Below the pieces are notes generated by a model that ran no database searches, was not told the DNA's origin, and was given only the letters and a program-made list of their open reading frames with translations. From a bacterium (GTDB lineage Bacteria; Actinomycetota; Acidimicrobiia; Acidimicrobiales; CATQHL01): 5,740 nt of DNA. The position numbers and the translations under genes are program-made. Shown piece by piece: positions 1-5,740 of the stretch. How positions within the stretch are numbered: position 1 is the stretch's first letter; each line of letters opens with the position of its first letter. The stretch is from contig JAPONU010000072.1 of the NCBI GenBank assembly GCA_026713745.1, positions 1-5,740 of the forward strand, given 5' to 3'.

Positions 1-1098
1 CGGCCGCAGTACTTCTCGCCCGACGGTTCCCCGGAGGTGCACTCCTACCGCCGCTCGAACGCCTTCGAGCCCGTCGGCACCGAGGTGCGTGGCGTGCGGG
101 AGCGGGTGGGCATCGCCGACCTCACGGCCTTCGCCAAGTTCGAGGTGACCGGCGCCGACGCCGGCGCCCTGCTGGACCGGCTGTCGGCCAACCGCTTGCC
201 CAGGGTAGGCGGCATCCGGCTCGTGCACATGCTCACCGAACTCGGCGGCATCGAGTGCGAGATGACCATCTGCCGCCTCGGACCCGAGCGTTTCTACCTG
301 TCCTCGGCCATCATGGGACAGAGCCACGACCGGGACTGGCTGACCCAGCACGTCGGGGCGGGCGAGGACGTCACCGTCGCCGACGTGACCGATGCCACCG
401 CCCTGGTGGGGGTGTCGGGCCCGCGAACCCGGGACGTCCTGGCGCCGCTGACCGGCGCCGATCTGGGAAACGAGTCGTTCCGCTGGCTGACCGCCCGGGA
501 GATCGATGTTGCCGGGGTCCCCTGCAAGGCGCTCCGGGTGTCCTACGTGGGGGAGTTGGGCTGGGAGTTGCACTGCCCCATCGACCGGATGGCCGAGCTG
601 TACGAGGCGCTACGTGAGGCGGGCGAGCCCCACGGCATGGTCCACTACGGCAGCTACGCCATGAACGCCATGCGCATCGAGAAGGCGTACAAGGCCTGGG
701 GTGCGGAACTCACCACCGAGATCACCCCCATCGAGGCCCGCATCGAGCGCTTCGTGGACTTCTCCAAGGACTTCGTCGGCCGCCGGGCCACGCTGGCGCG
801 CCGCGACGGGCCCGAGCCGCTGCGGTGGGCGCTGGTCTACTGCGCAGTGGACGAGGGCGACAACGACGTTTGGGGCAACGAGCCGGCGTACGTTCCCGGT
901 AGCGACGAGATCATGGGCATCGCCACGAGCGGGGCCTACGGGCACTCGGTGGGCACCAGCCTGGCCTTCGTCTACGTGGCCCCGGAGTTCGAGGCGCCGG
1001 GATCGGGCTTCGAATTGGAAATGTTGGGTGAGCGCCGCGCTGCCACGGTGCTTGGCGGCGCGGCCTACGACCCCGAGAACAAGGCCCCGCGGGCCTGA
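1..1098 (+). CDS. GcvT-type aminomethyltransferase module, 3' end of a probable dimethylglycine/sarcosine dehydrogenase-like flavoprotein (5' truncated)
   Basis: The frame is open from the first base to a TGA at 1096-1098, giving 365 residues with no start of its own. A GTG at 37 could initiate, but the residues before it (RPQYFSPDG) match the linker that precedes the GcvT module in dimethylglycine dehydrogenase-like proteins, so the true start is probably upstream and an FAD oxidoreductase domain is expected there. The GcvT N-terminal domain covers about residues 15-245 (FEPVGTEVRGVRERVGIADL; folate-site motif YVGELGWELH starting at residue 182; MRIEKAYKAWGAEL at about 224). The barrel-like C-terminal GcvT domain fills about 255-360. 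Family members bind tetrahydrofolate and capture an N-methyl-derived one-carbon unit as 5,10-methylene-THF. A MttB-like gene follows after 68 bases, probably co-transcribed. A stand-alone GcvT/DmdA-like protein is less likely, because the start of the domain is not near a good ribosome site. Confidence 0.82.
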   Translation, partial: RPQYFSPDGSPEVHSYRRSNAFEPVGTEVRGVRERVGIADLTAFAKFEVTGADAGALLDRLSANRLPRVGGIRLVHMLTELGGIECEMTICRLGPERFYLSSAIMGQSHDRDWLTQHVGAGEDVTVADVTDATALVGVSGPRTRDVLAPLTGADLGNESFRWLTAREIDVAGVPCKALRVSYVGELGWELHCPIDRMAELYEALREAGEPHGMVHYGSYAMNAMRIEKAYKAWGAELTTEITPIEARIERFVDFSKDFVGRRATLARRDGPEPLRWALVYCAVDEGDNDVWGNEPAYVPGSDEIMGIATSGAYGHSVGTSLAFVYVAPEFEAPGSGFELEMLGERRAATVLGGAAYDPENKAPRA

Positions 1099-1153
1099 CG
1101 GCAGGGGTCGGCGGTGCAGGAGAACGGCAGCGACGGGGAGGTCCGAGGGCCTC

Positions 1154-1162
1154 GAGAGGAGG
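1154..1162 (+). promoter_or_regulatory. Ribosome binding site of the MttB-family gene
   Basis: GAGAGGAGG lies four bases before the ATG at 1167. The match to the anti-Shine-Dalgarno sequence is strong although the spacing is short, and it fixes the start of the MttB-family gene. The 68-base spacer between the two genes holds no convincing terminator. Confidence 0.7.
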
Positions 1163-1166
1163 CTCG

Positions 1167-2726
1167 ATGACTACCGAGTCGCGTGATGGTTCCCGGCGTC
1201 GCCGGACCGGCGGGCGAGCCGGCCGAATCGCCGAGCGCCAGGCGGCGCCGGCCGCGGACGCCCGCCCGGTGCGACCGGGCCAGGCGGGCGGTCGCTACGC
1301 GCCGCTGAGCGAGGGCGACATGCAGCAGATCTACGACACGGCGTTGAGGCTGCTGGAGGACACCGGCATGGGTACGCCGATCCCGGAGTTCACCGAGGTC
1401 GTGACGGACGCCGGGGGTTGGCTGGACGCCGACGGCCGCCTGCACTACCCCCGGGCTCTCATCTCCGAGGGCATCCGGCGCTCGAACAAGGAGTGGATCT
1501 GGCACGGCTTCGACGACGACAGGTCGATCCACGTGGGCGGCGACAGGGTGCACTACGGGACGGCCGGCGCGGCCGTGCTGATCCACGACTACGAGACCAA
1601 CCGGTTCCGTCCCTCGACCATCGCCGACGTCTACGACTGCGCCCGGCTGGTGGACTCCTTCGAGCACGTCCACTTCTTCGGGCGCACCTGCGTGGCGCGT
1701 GATCTGACCGATTCCCGAGATCTCGACCTCTCCACGGCCTATGCGGTCCTGGTAGGCACCTCCAAGCCCGTCGGGTCGGCGTGGTTCGACCCCAAGCACG
1801 TGCATGAGTCCGTGGAGATTTTCGACATCGCGCTCGGCGGCCCCGGCGAGTTTGCCAAGCGGCCGTTCGCGGTCGGCTACAACACCTTCGTCGTCCCTCC
1901 CATGCGCTTCGCCGAGGAGGCGAACAAGTGCATGGTGGCCCAGGTCAACACGGGTATGCCCGTGCTGCTGCTCTCGGCGGGCCAGGCGGGCGCCACCGCT
2001 CCGGCCGCTCTGGCCGGCGCGCTCGTGCAGGCCCTGGCTGAGTGCCTCGCCGGGTTGTGCAACGTCAACCTGCTCCGGCCGGGCCACCCGTGCGTCATGG
2101 GCATGTGGCCCTTCGTCTCGGACCTGCGTACGGGCGCCATGAGCGGCGGTTCGGGCGAGGAGGCGGTGGTGAATGCGGCCGCCGCGCAGCTGCTCAACTG
2201 GATAGGCCTCCCGTCGGGCGTGCCGGCCGGCATGACCGACTCGAAAATTCCCGACGCCCAGTCCGGCTACGAGAAGGGCCTGACGGTCGGTCTGGCCGGC
2301 AACGCCGGTGCCAATCTGATCTTCGAGTCCGCCGGCATGCTGGCCAGCCTGCTGGCGTGCTCGCCCGAGCAACTCGTCATCGACAACGACATGATGGGCG
2401 CCGTCAATCGCACCGTCCGGGGCATCGAGGTGGACGAGGGAACGCTGTCGGCCGACGTGATCGCCGAGGTGATCGCCGGCCCGGGGCACTTCCTGGGCTC
2501 TGCGCAGACCTTGTCACTCATGCAGACCGAGTACGTCTACCCGATCATCGGCGATCGCGAGTCGCCGGAGAACTGGGCCGACGCCGGCGGGCTGAGCGCC
2601 TTGCAGGTCGCCCATCGCCGGGCCCGAGAGGTGCTGTCGGGGCACTATCCCGACCACGTCGGGCCCGCAGTCGACGCCCGCATCCGGGAGGCCTTCCCCA
2701 TCGGTCTGCCCTCGCGTTTCGCCTGA
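1167..2726 (+). CDS. Trimethylamine methyltransferase (MttB) family protein, non-pyrrolysine type
   Basis: The 519-residue product has the length and motifs of the MttB family (PF06253): YAPLSEGDMQQIYDTALRLLEDTGMGTP near residue 45, a HYGTAGAAV segment near 130, the glycine-rich SGGSGEEAVVNAAAAQL around 328-344, and GMTDSKIPDAQSGYEKG from about 355. These proteins are TIM-barrel methyltransferases that move a methyl group from a methylated amine to the Co(I) of a partner corrinoid protein. Archaeal MttB contains pyrrolysine encoded by UAG. Here the whole frame is free of stops, so this belongs with the non-Pyl homologues, some of which act on glycine betaine, proline betaine, carnitine or butyrobetaine. 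The substrate cannot be read from sequence. The first 25 residues are arginine-rich (RRRR at 11-14, then RAGR) and probably disordered. No signal peptide is seen, so it is cytoplasmic. Its corrinoid partner is encoded 282 bases downstream. Confidence 0.95.
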   Translation: MTTESRDGSRRRRTGGRAGRIAERQAAPAADARPVRPGQAGGRYAPLSEGDMQQIYDTALRLLEDTGMGTPIPEFTEVVTDAGGWLDADGRLHYPRALISEGIRRSNKEWIWHGFDDDRSIHVGGDRVHYGTAGAAVLIHDYETNRFRPSTIADVYDCARLVDSFEHVHFFGRTCVARDLTDSRDLDLSTAYAVLVGTSKPVGSAWFDPKHVHESVEIFDIALGGPGEFAKRPFAVGYNTFVVPPMRFAEEANKCMVAQVNTGMPVLLLSAGQAGATAPAALAGALVQALAECLAGLCNVNLLRPGHPCVMGMWPFVSDLRTGAMSGGSGEEAVVNAAAAQLLNWIGLPSGVPAGMTDSKIPDAQSGYEKGLTVGLAGNAGANLIFESAGMLASLLACSPEQLVIDNDMMGAVNRTVRGIEVDEGTLSADVIAEVIAGPGHFLGSAQTLSLMQTEYVYPIIGDRESPENWADAGGLSALQVAHRRAREVLSGHYPDHVGPAVDARIREAFPIGLPSRFA

Positions 2727-2788
2727 GCGACCACCCTTTCCCGCTTCCAGCGGAGCGGGTCGAGCGGTCGTCGGAGAGTGCCGTGAGT

Positions 2789-2817
2789 CGGCCCGGTGGT
2801 GCCGTGGAACCGGGCCG
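2789..2817 (+). terminator. GC-rich stem-loop after the MttB-family gene, possible terminator
   Basis: CGGCCCGGT (2789-2797) pairs perfectly with ACCGGGCCG (2809-2817) around an 11-base loop. Three further pairs (GTC with GAC) can add outside a bulge. It sits 62 bases after the MttB-family stop and just before the predicted promoter, which fits a transcript end. No T-tract follows, so it would be an atypical terminator or an mRNA 3'-end stabiliser. Such stems also arise by chance in DNA of this composition. Confidence 0.4.
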
Positions 2818-2824
2818 GACCATG

Positions 2825-2833
2825 TGTTAGATT
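2825..2833 (+). promoter_or_regulatory. Possible extended -10 promoter element
   Basis: TGTTAGATT fits the extended -10 pattern TGN-TANNNT (hexamer TAGATT at 2828-2833). It lies in the most AT-rich patch of the window, between a terminator-like hairpin and the corrinoid-protein gene. No good -35 hexamer is seen at 16-18 bases upstream, as is common for extended -10 promoters. It would start transcription near 2840 and leave a leader of about 170 bases. This is a pattern match only. Confidence 0.35.
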
Positions 2834-2834
2834 G

Positions 2835-2849
2835 TTCCGTATTACGGTT
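2835..2849 (+). promoter_or_regulatory. Operator-like palindrome A
   Basis: TTCCGTATTACGGTT contains the perfect inverted repeat CCGTA-T-TACGG (2837-2847). Together with the second site at 2853-2867 it fits one palindromic consensus, TTCCRYAWTRCGGAA. That form resembles operators described for IclR-family regulators, an attribution made from memory of the general pattern. The predicted transcription start near 2840 falls inside the site, a position suited to repression. No regulator gene lies in the window. Confidence 0.4.
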
Positions 2850-2852
2850 CCG

Positions 2853-2867
2853 GTCCACAATGCGGAA
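2853..2867 (+). promoter_or_regulatory. Operator-like palindrome B
   Basis: GTCCACAATGCGGAA is an imperfect palindrome (TCCAC-AAT-GCGGA, one mismatch) centred 18 bp after the centre of site A and sharing the TCC...CGG arms at the same spacing. Two sites of the same shape in tandem suggest cooperative or dimer-of-dimers binding at the promoter of the corrinoid-protein gene. Confidence 0.38.
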
Positions 2868-3008
2868 TCAGGACGTCATGTGCCAGCAACGTTTGGCACC
2901 GCAAGTGGGCCGGAGGAACAGTGAAACCTGCGGTTGATCGACAGCGGCGGGACCGGTTGCCGGGACCGGCGTAGCGGGCACCGCGGTTGGCCTCGAAAGG
3001 ACACGCCG
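2868..3008 (+). other. 5' leader of the corrinoid-protein gene
   Basis: This non-coding stretch contains a 6-bp perfect stem GTGCCA/TGGCAC (2880-2885 with 2894-2899, 8-base loop). It also has a direct repeat GGGACCGG (2949-2956 and 2962-2969), and ends in a ribosome site GAAAGGA (2995-3001) seven bases before the ATG at 3009. I looked for cobalamin, glycine and SAH riboswitch cores and did not find convincing ones. A 19-codon reading frame opens at 2878. Confidence 0.4.
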
Positions 3009-3728
<720 letters not shown>

Positions 3729-3738
3729 CGGGGCGGCA

Positions 3739-4575
3739 ATGACCCGTCGCGCGGCACCGGCGCCGCGGGGTCGGGCATTGGTCAGCGACCCCGCCGGCGT
3801 GCCTCGTGACGCGGGCGGCCCGGTTACGGTGCCGGGGGGTCGGGTGCTGGTCAGCGACCCCGCCGGAGTGCCTCGTGACGCGGGCGGCCCGGTTACGGTG
3901 CCGGGGGGTCGGGTGCTGGTCAGCGACCCCGCCGGAGTGCCTCGTGACGCGGGCGGCCCGGTTACGGCGCCGCCACAGGGTCGAGTCCTGGTCATCGCCT
4001 GCGGGGCGCTGGCCCGCGAACTCGCCGCGATCACCGCCGAACTGGGCGGCCTGGACTTCGAATGCCTGCCGGCCCGGCTGCACAACCGCCCCGAACAGAT
4101 TCCCGAGGCGGTGCGCCGGCGGGTGCGCGCGGCCCGTGGCACCTACGACTCGATCCTCGTGGGTTACATGGACTGCGGGACCGGCGGAGGTCTGGACCGG
4201 GTGTGTGCCGAGGAGGGGGTGGAGCGGCTCCCCGGCGCCCACTGCTACGAGTTGTACGCCGGGCCGGAGCGCTTCGCCGCCCTGGGTGAGGAGGAGTTGG
4301 GCACGTTCTACTTGACGGATTACCTGGTGCGGCACTTCGACCGCCTGATCCTGGAGGGACTCGGCATAGCCGAGCACCCCGAACTGCGTGACCTCTACTT
4401 CGGCAACTACACGCGGGTGGTGCACCTCGTGCAGGATCCCGATGCCGCCCTCGAGACAGCGGCCCGGTGCGCCGCGGCGAGTCTGGGTTTGCGCTACGAG
4501 CGGATCGAGGTGGGCGTGGCGGGGCTGGCCGCGCCGCTGCAGGCCCGGCGGCGTCTTGCTGTGCGGGCGGCCTGA
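3739..4575 (+). CDS. DUF1638 domain protein with a repetitive N-terminal extension
   Basis: The conserved domain runs from about residue 81 to 270: GRVLVIACGALAREL, LHNRPEQIPEAV (His115), YMDCGTGGGLDRV (Asp145-Cys146), PGAHCYELYAGPERF (His168-Cys169), GTFYLTDYLVRHFDR (His199) and DLYFGNYTRVVHL. These are hallmark DUF1638 blocks; the family is often encoded beside corrinoid methyltransferases but its biochemical role is not established to my knowledge. The conserved Cys and His residues could bind a metal or cofactor (inference). The usual protein starts close to the RVLVIACGAL strand; here about 80 residues precede it, built of three near-identical 23-24 residue units. ATG 3739 lies 10 bases after the corrinoid-protein stop with only a weak G-rich ribosome site (3730-3736). 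A GTG within the third unit (3937) would give a near-normal length, so the start is uncertain. It probably sits in one operon with its neighbours. Confidence 0.88.
   Translation: MTRRAAPAPRGRALVSDPAGVPRDAGGPVTVPGGRVLVSDPAGVPRDAGGPVTVPGGRVLVSDPAGVPRDAGGPVTAPPQGRVLVIACGALARELAAITAELGGLDFECLPARLHNRPEQIPEAVRRRVRAARGTYDSILVGYMDCGTGGGLDRVCAEEGVERLPGAHCYELYAGPERFAALGEEELGTFYLTDYLVRHFDRLILEGLGIAEHPELRDLYFGNYTRVVHLVQDPDAALETAARCAAASLGLRYERIEVGVAGLAAPLQARRRLAVRAA
3761..3799 (+). other. Strong stem-loop at the start of the DUF1638 gene
   Basis: CGCCG (3761-3765) and CGGGGTCG (3766-3773) pair with CGACCCCG (3786-3793) and CGGCG (3795-3799), leaving one bulged C (3794) and a 12-base loop. That is 13 base pairs, nearly all G-C. 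The inner 7-bp stem GGGGTCG/CGACCCC recurs at each repeat junction (about 3836 and 3905). Such structure just after a highly used corrinoid-protein gene could slow ribosomes or protect the upstream mRNA, which is inference. Confidence 0.45.
3769..3978 (+). repeat. In-frame tandem repeat, three units of 69, 69 and 72 bp
   Basis: Units lie at 3769-3837, 3838-3906 and 3907-3978. Units 2 and 3 are identical for their first 61 bases; unit 1 differs from them at four positions (GCATTGG for GTGCTGG, and C for A after CCGCCGG). The third unit diverges at its end (GCGCCGCCACAG) and is three bases longer. Each unit encodes GRVLVSDPAGVPRDAGGPVT plus VPG or APPQ. All lengths are multiples of three, so copy number can change without breaking the DUF1638 frame. 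The sequence right after the array (GRVLVIACG) resembles the start of a unit. Confidence 0.95.
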
Positions 4576-4580
4576 TCGTC

Positions 4581-4997
4581 GTGGCGCAGGGCGATGCGGC
4601 CGGCGGCCGGCGCCGGCGCCGGCGCGACGGTGGCGGGGATCTCATCATCATCAGCTGGCGTGACATCCCCGCGCAGGTGAACGTCGGAGCGGGTGATCAG
4701 AAGGTTCAGCGAATCCTGCCCCGGCGCTTCCAGCGAGCCATCGACAACGCGGCGATGGTGGCGGGGATGTCCTCGGCGTCGCAGTACATCGGCGAGTGGC
4801 GGCGGACCTCGCGGCGGGCCGACGGCGACGATCCGCAGGGCGCCGCCCTGCGTGTGGCGGCCGAGTTGGAGGCGGTGTTTCCCCGCGAGCGCCTCGAGAC
4901 CTTCGTGGCGACCGGCGGGTGGGACCCCGAACGAGCCGAGCCCCCCGAAACCACCAAATCGACCTCAGAATTGCAGCATCAGGAGGAAGCGACGTGA
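4581..4997 (+). CDS. Small 'virulence factor' (CvfC-like, PF13769-type) domain protein
   Basis: From GTG 4581 the product is 138 residues. The conserved part runs from about residue 20 to 113: DLIIISWRDIPAQVNVGAG, then RRFQRAIDNAAMVAGMSSASQYIGEWRR, then AAELEAVFPRERLETFVATGGW. This is the small domain annotated as 'virulence factor' after a staphylococcal protein; its role here is unknown, and family members commonly sit next to folate/corrinoid methyltransferase genes, so the name is probably misleading. GTG 4581 lies five bases after the DUF1638 stop and is the only canonical start between that stop and the domain; its ribosome site (GGGCGG) is weak. The frame also opens upstream to GTG 4467 inside DUF1638. 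Residues 10-15 are six arginines encoded by a hexanucleotide repeat. The tail after residue 115 is polar and probably disordered. The TGA overlaps the next start codon (GTGA). Confidence 0.8.
   Translation: MAQGDAAGGRRRRRRDGGGDLIIISWRDIPAQVNVGAGDQKVQRILPRRFQRAIDNAAMVAGMSSASQYIGEWRRTSRRADGDDPQGAALRVAAELEAVFPRERLETFVATGGWDPERAEPPETTKSTSELQHQEEAT
4606..4625 (+). repeat. GCCGGC hexanucleotide repeat (3.3 copies)
   Basis: Three exact GCCGGC copies plus GC lie in a run of 31 bases with no A or T (4596-4626). The repeat encodes alternating CGG/CGC codons, giving six consecutive arginines near the start of the small CvfC-like protein. It is also highly self-complementary. Length change by slippage would keep the frame. 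Confidence 0.75.
4981..4986 (+). promoter_or_regulatory. Ribosome binding site of the methyl-THF methyltransferase gene
   Basis: AGGAGG is a perfect Shine-Dalgarno core seven bases before GTG 4994. It lies within the end of the preceding gene, whose stop codon overlaps the start (GTGA), so translation of the two is probably coupled. Confidence 0.85.
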
Positions 4998-5740
4998 CCG
5001 AGACAGTGATCAGTTCCCGCACCCGGGAGGTGAGGATCGGGTTCGCGCGGCCCTTCGTGATGATCGGCGAGCGGATCAATCCCACCGGGCGCAAGCTGCT
5101 GACCGAGGAGATGAAGGCCGGCGACTTCAGCCGGGTGGAGGCTGACGCCGTCGCTCAGGTGGCCGCCGGCGCCCACATCCTGGATGTCAACGCCGGTATT
5201 CCCCTGGCCGACGAGCCGGCGCTGCTCACCCGGGCGGTCAAGCTGGTGCAGGAGGTGACCGACGTCCCGCTCTCGATCGACTCCTCGATCGTGGAGGCTC
5301 TGGAGGCGGCGATCACGGTGTACGACGGCAAGCCACTCATCAACTCGGTCACCGGCGAGGAGGAGGTGATGGATCGGGTCCTGCCGCTCGTGAAACGTCA
5401 CGGCGCCGCTGTCGTGGCCATCTCCAACGACGAGACGGGGATCAGCGAGGATCCCGACGTGCGCTTCGAGGTTGCTCGCCGGATCGTCGAGCGGGCCGCC
5501 GATCACGGCATCCACTATTCCGATGTGGTGGTGGATCCGCTCGTGATGCCGATCGGCGCAGTCGGGACGGCGGGACGTCAGGTGCTGCACCTCGTGCGCC
5601 GCCTTCGCGAGGAATTGAAGGTCAACACCACCTGTGGCGCCAGCAACGTCAGCTTCGGGCTGCCCAACCGCCACGTGATCACCGGCACGTTCCTCTCGAT
5701 GGCTATCGGTGCGGGGATGACCTCGGCCATCATGAACCCG
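4994..5740 (+). CDS. Methyltetrahydrofolate:corrinoid methyltransferase, AcsE/MtqA/MetH pterin-binding family (3' truncated)
   Basis: Starting at GTG 4994, 249 codons are open to the window end. The pterin-binding TIM-barrel signatures are clear: MIGERINPTGR (residues 23-33), ILDVNAGIP (62-70), PLSIDSS (92-98), LINSVTGEEE (115-124), ISNDETGI (143-150), VVDPLVMPIG (179-188) and NTTCGASNVSFGLPNR (211-226). Asp64, Asn66, Asp96, Asn117, Asp181 and Asn218 sit where pterin- and methyl-handling residues occur in AcsE and MetH. In this setting it would move the methyl from the methyl-Co(III) corrinoid protein to tetrahydrofolate, giving 5-methyl-THF; the reverse direction is chemically possible. Folate-dependent methionine synthase is unlikely, since homocysteine and B12 domains are not fused to its N-terminus and the corrinoid protein is separate. 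The start is set by AGGAGG and by a four-base overlap with the preceding gene. The C-terminus lies outside the window. Confidence 0.93.
   Translation, partial: MTETVISSRTREVRIGFARPFVMIGERINPTGRKLLTEEMKAGDFSRVEADAVAQVAAGAHILDVNAGIPLADEPALLTRAVKLVQEVTDVPLSIDSSIVEALEAAITVYDGKPLINSVTGEEEVMDRVLPLVKRHGAAVVAISNDETGISEDPDVRFEVARRIVERAADHGIHYSDVVVDPLVMPIGAVGTAGRQVLHLVRRLREELKVNTTCGASNVSFGLPNRHVITGTFLSMAIGAGMTSAIMNP

Noticed and set aside
1144..1154. CGAGG-G-CCTCG palindrome between the GcvT-like and MttB-family genes
   Set aside because: An 11-bp palindrome with a one-base centre just before the ribosome site cannot form a useful RNA hairpin and is isolated; likely chance.
1065..2489. 474-codon open frame on the minus strand across the MttB-family gene
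   Set aside because: It mirrors a clearly conserved + strand gene, has no recognisable motifs and biased V/H/D/G/R composition typical of antisense frames in GC-rich DNA.
2840..3008. Cobalamin, glycine or SAH riboswitch in the leader of the corrinoid-protein gene
   Set aside because: A B12 or one-carbon switch would fit the genes, but I could not find the conserved core motifs; a covariance-model search (Rfam) of this interval would settle it.
2934..3008. Longer N-terminus of the corrinoid protein from an upstream TTG
   Set aside because: The added residues look like translated leader (Arg/Gly-rich) and ATG 3009 has its own well-spaced ribosome site.
3769..3978. CRISPR array
   Set aside because: The 69-72 bp units are directly adjacent with no unique spacers, and are translated in frame.
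4467..4580. Upstream GTG start for the CvfC-like protein inside the DUF1638 gene
   Set aside because: It would overlap DUF1638 by 109 bases and add residues unlike the family; GTG 4581 just after the DUF1638 stop is simpler.

Overview
The window is GC-rich (roughly two thirds G+C) and all genes found are on the + strand. Starts are ATG or GTG with purine-rich ribosome sites, and short spacers or overlaps link most genes. This suggests a high-GC bacterium, perhaps an actinobacterium, though high-GC proteobacteria carry very similar gene sets. The taxon is an inference from composition only.

Layout: (1) 1-1098 is the 3' end of a gene whose product ends in a GcvT-type folate-binding aminomethyltransferase module, most like the C-terminal half of dimethylglycine/sarcosine dehydrogenase-type flavoproteins. 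(2) 1167-2726 encodes a complete trimethylamine-methyltransferase (MttB) family protein with no in-frame stop, so it is a non-pyrrolysine member. (3) 2727-3008 is a 282-base gap with a terminator-like hairpin, a likely extended -10 promoter and two adjacent 15-bp palindromic operator-like sites. (4) 3009-3728 encodes a B12-binding corrinoid protein. (5) 3739-4575 encodes a DUF1638 protein whose first 80 residues are mostly three tandem 69-72 bp repeats. (6) 4581-4997 encodes a small protein of the 'virulence factor' (CvfC-like) domain family. (7) 4994-5740 starts a methyltetrahydrofolate:corrinoid methyltransferase that runs off the window.

Together these form a corrinoid-dependent demethylation module. 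The MttB-like protein would move a methyl group from a quaternary or tertiary amine to the cobalt of the corrinoid protein. The last gene's product would pass it to tetrahydrofolate. The GcvT/flavoprotein module could take further N-methyl groups as methylene-THF. The substrate is not shown by the sequence; glycine betaine followed by dimethylglycine is a natural guess. DUF1638 and the small CvfC-like protein are accessory proteins of unknown role. No corrinoid-reactivating protein (RamA/ASKHA type) is seen inside the window.

The least expected features are the in-frame minisatellite at the start of the DUF1638 gene and the paired palindromes over the predicted transcription start upstream of the corrinoid-protein gene.
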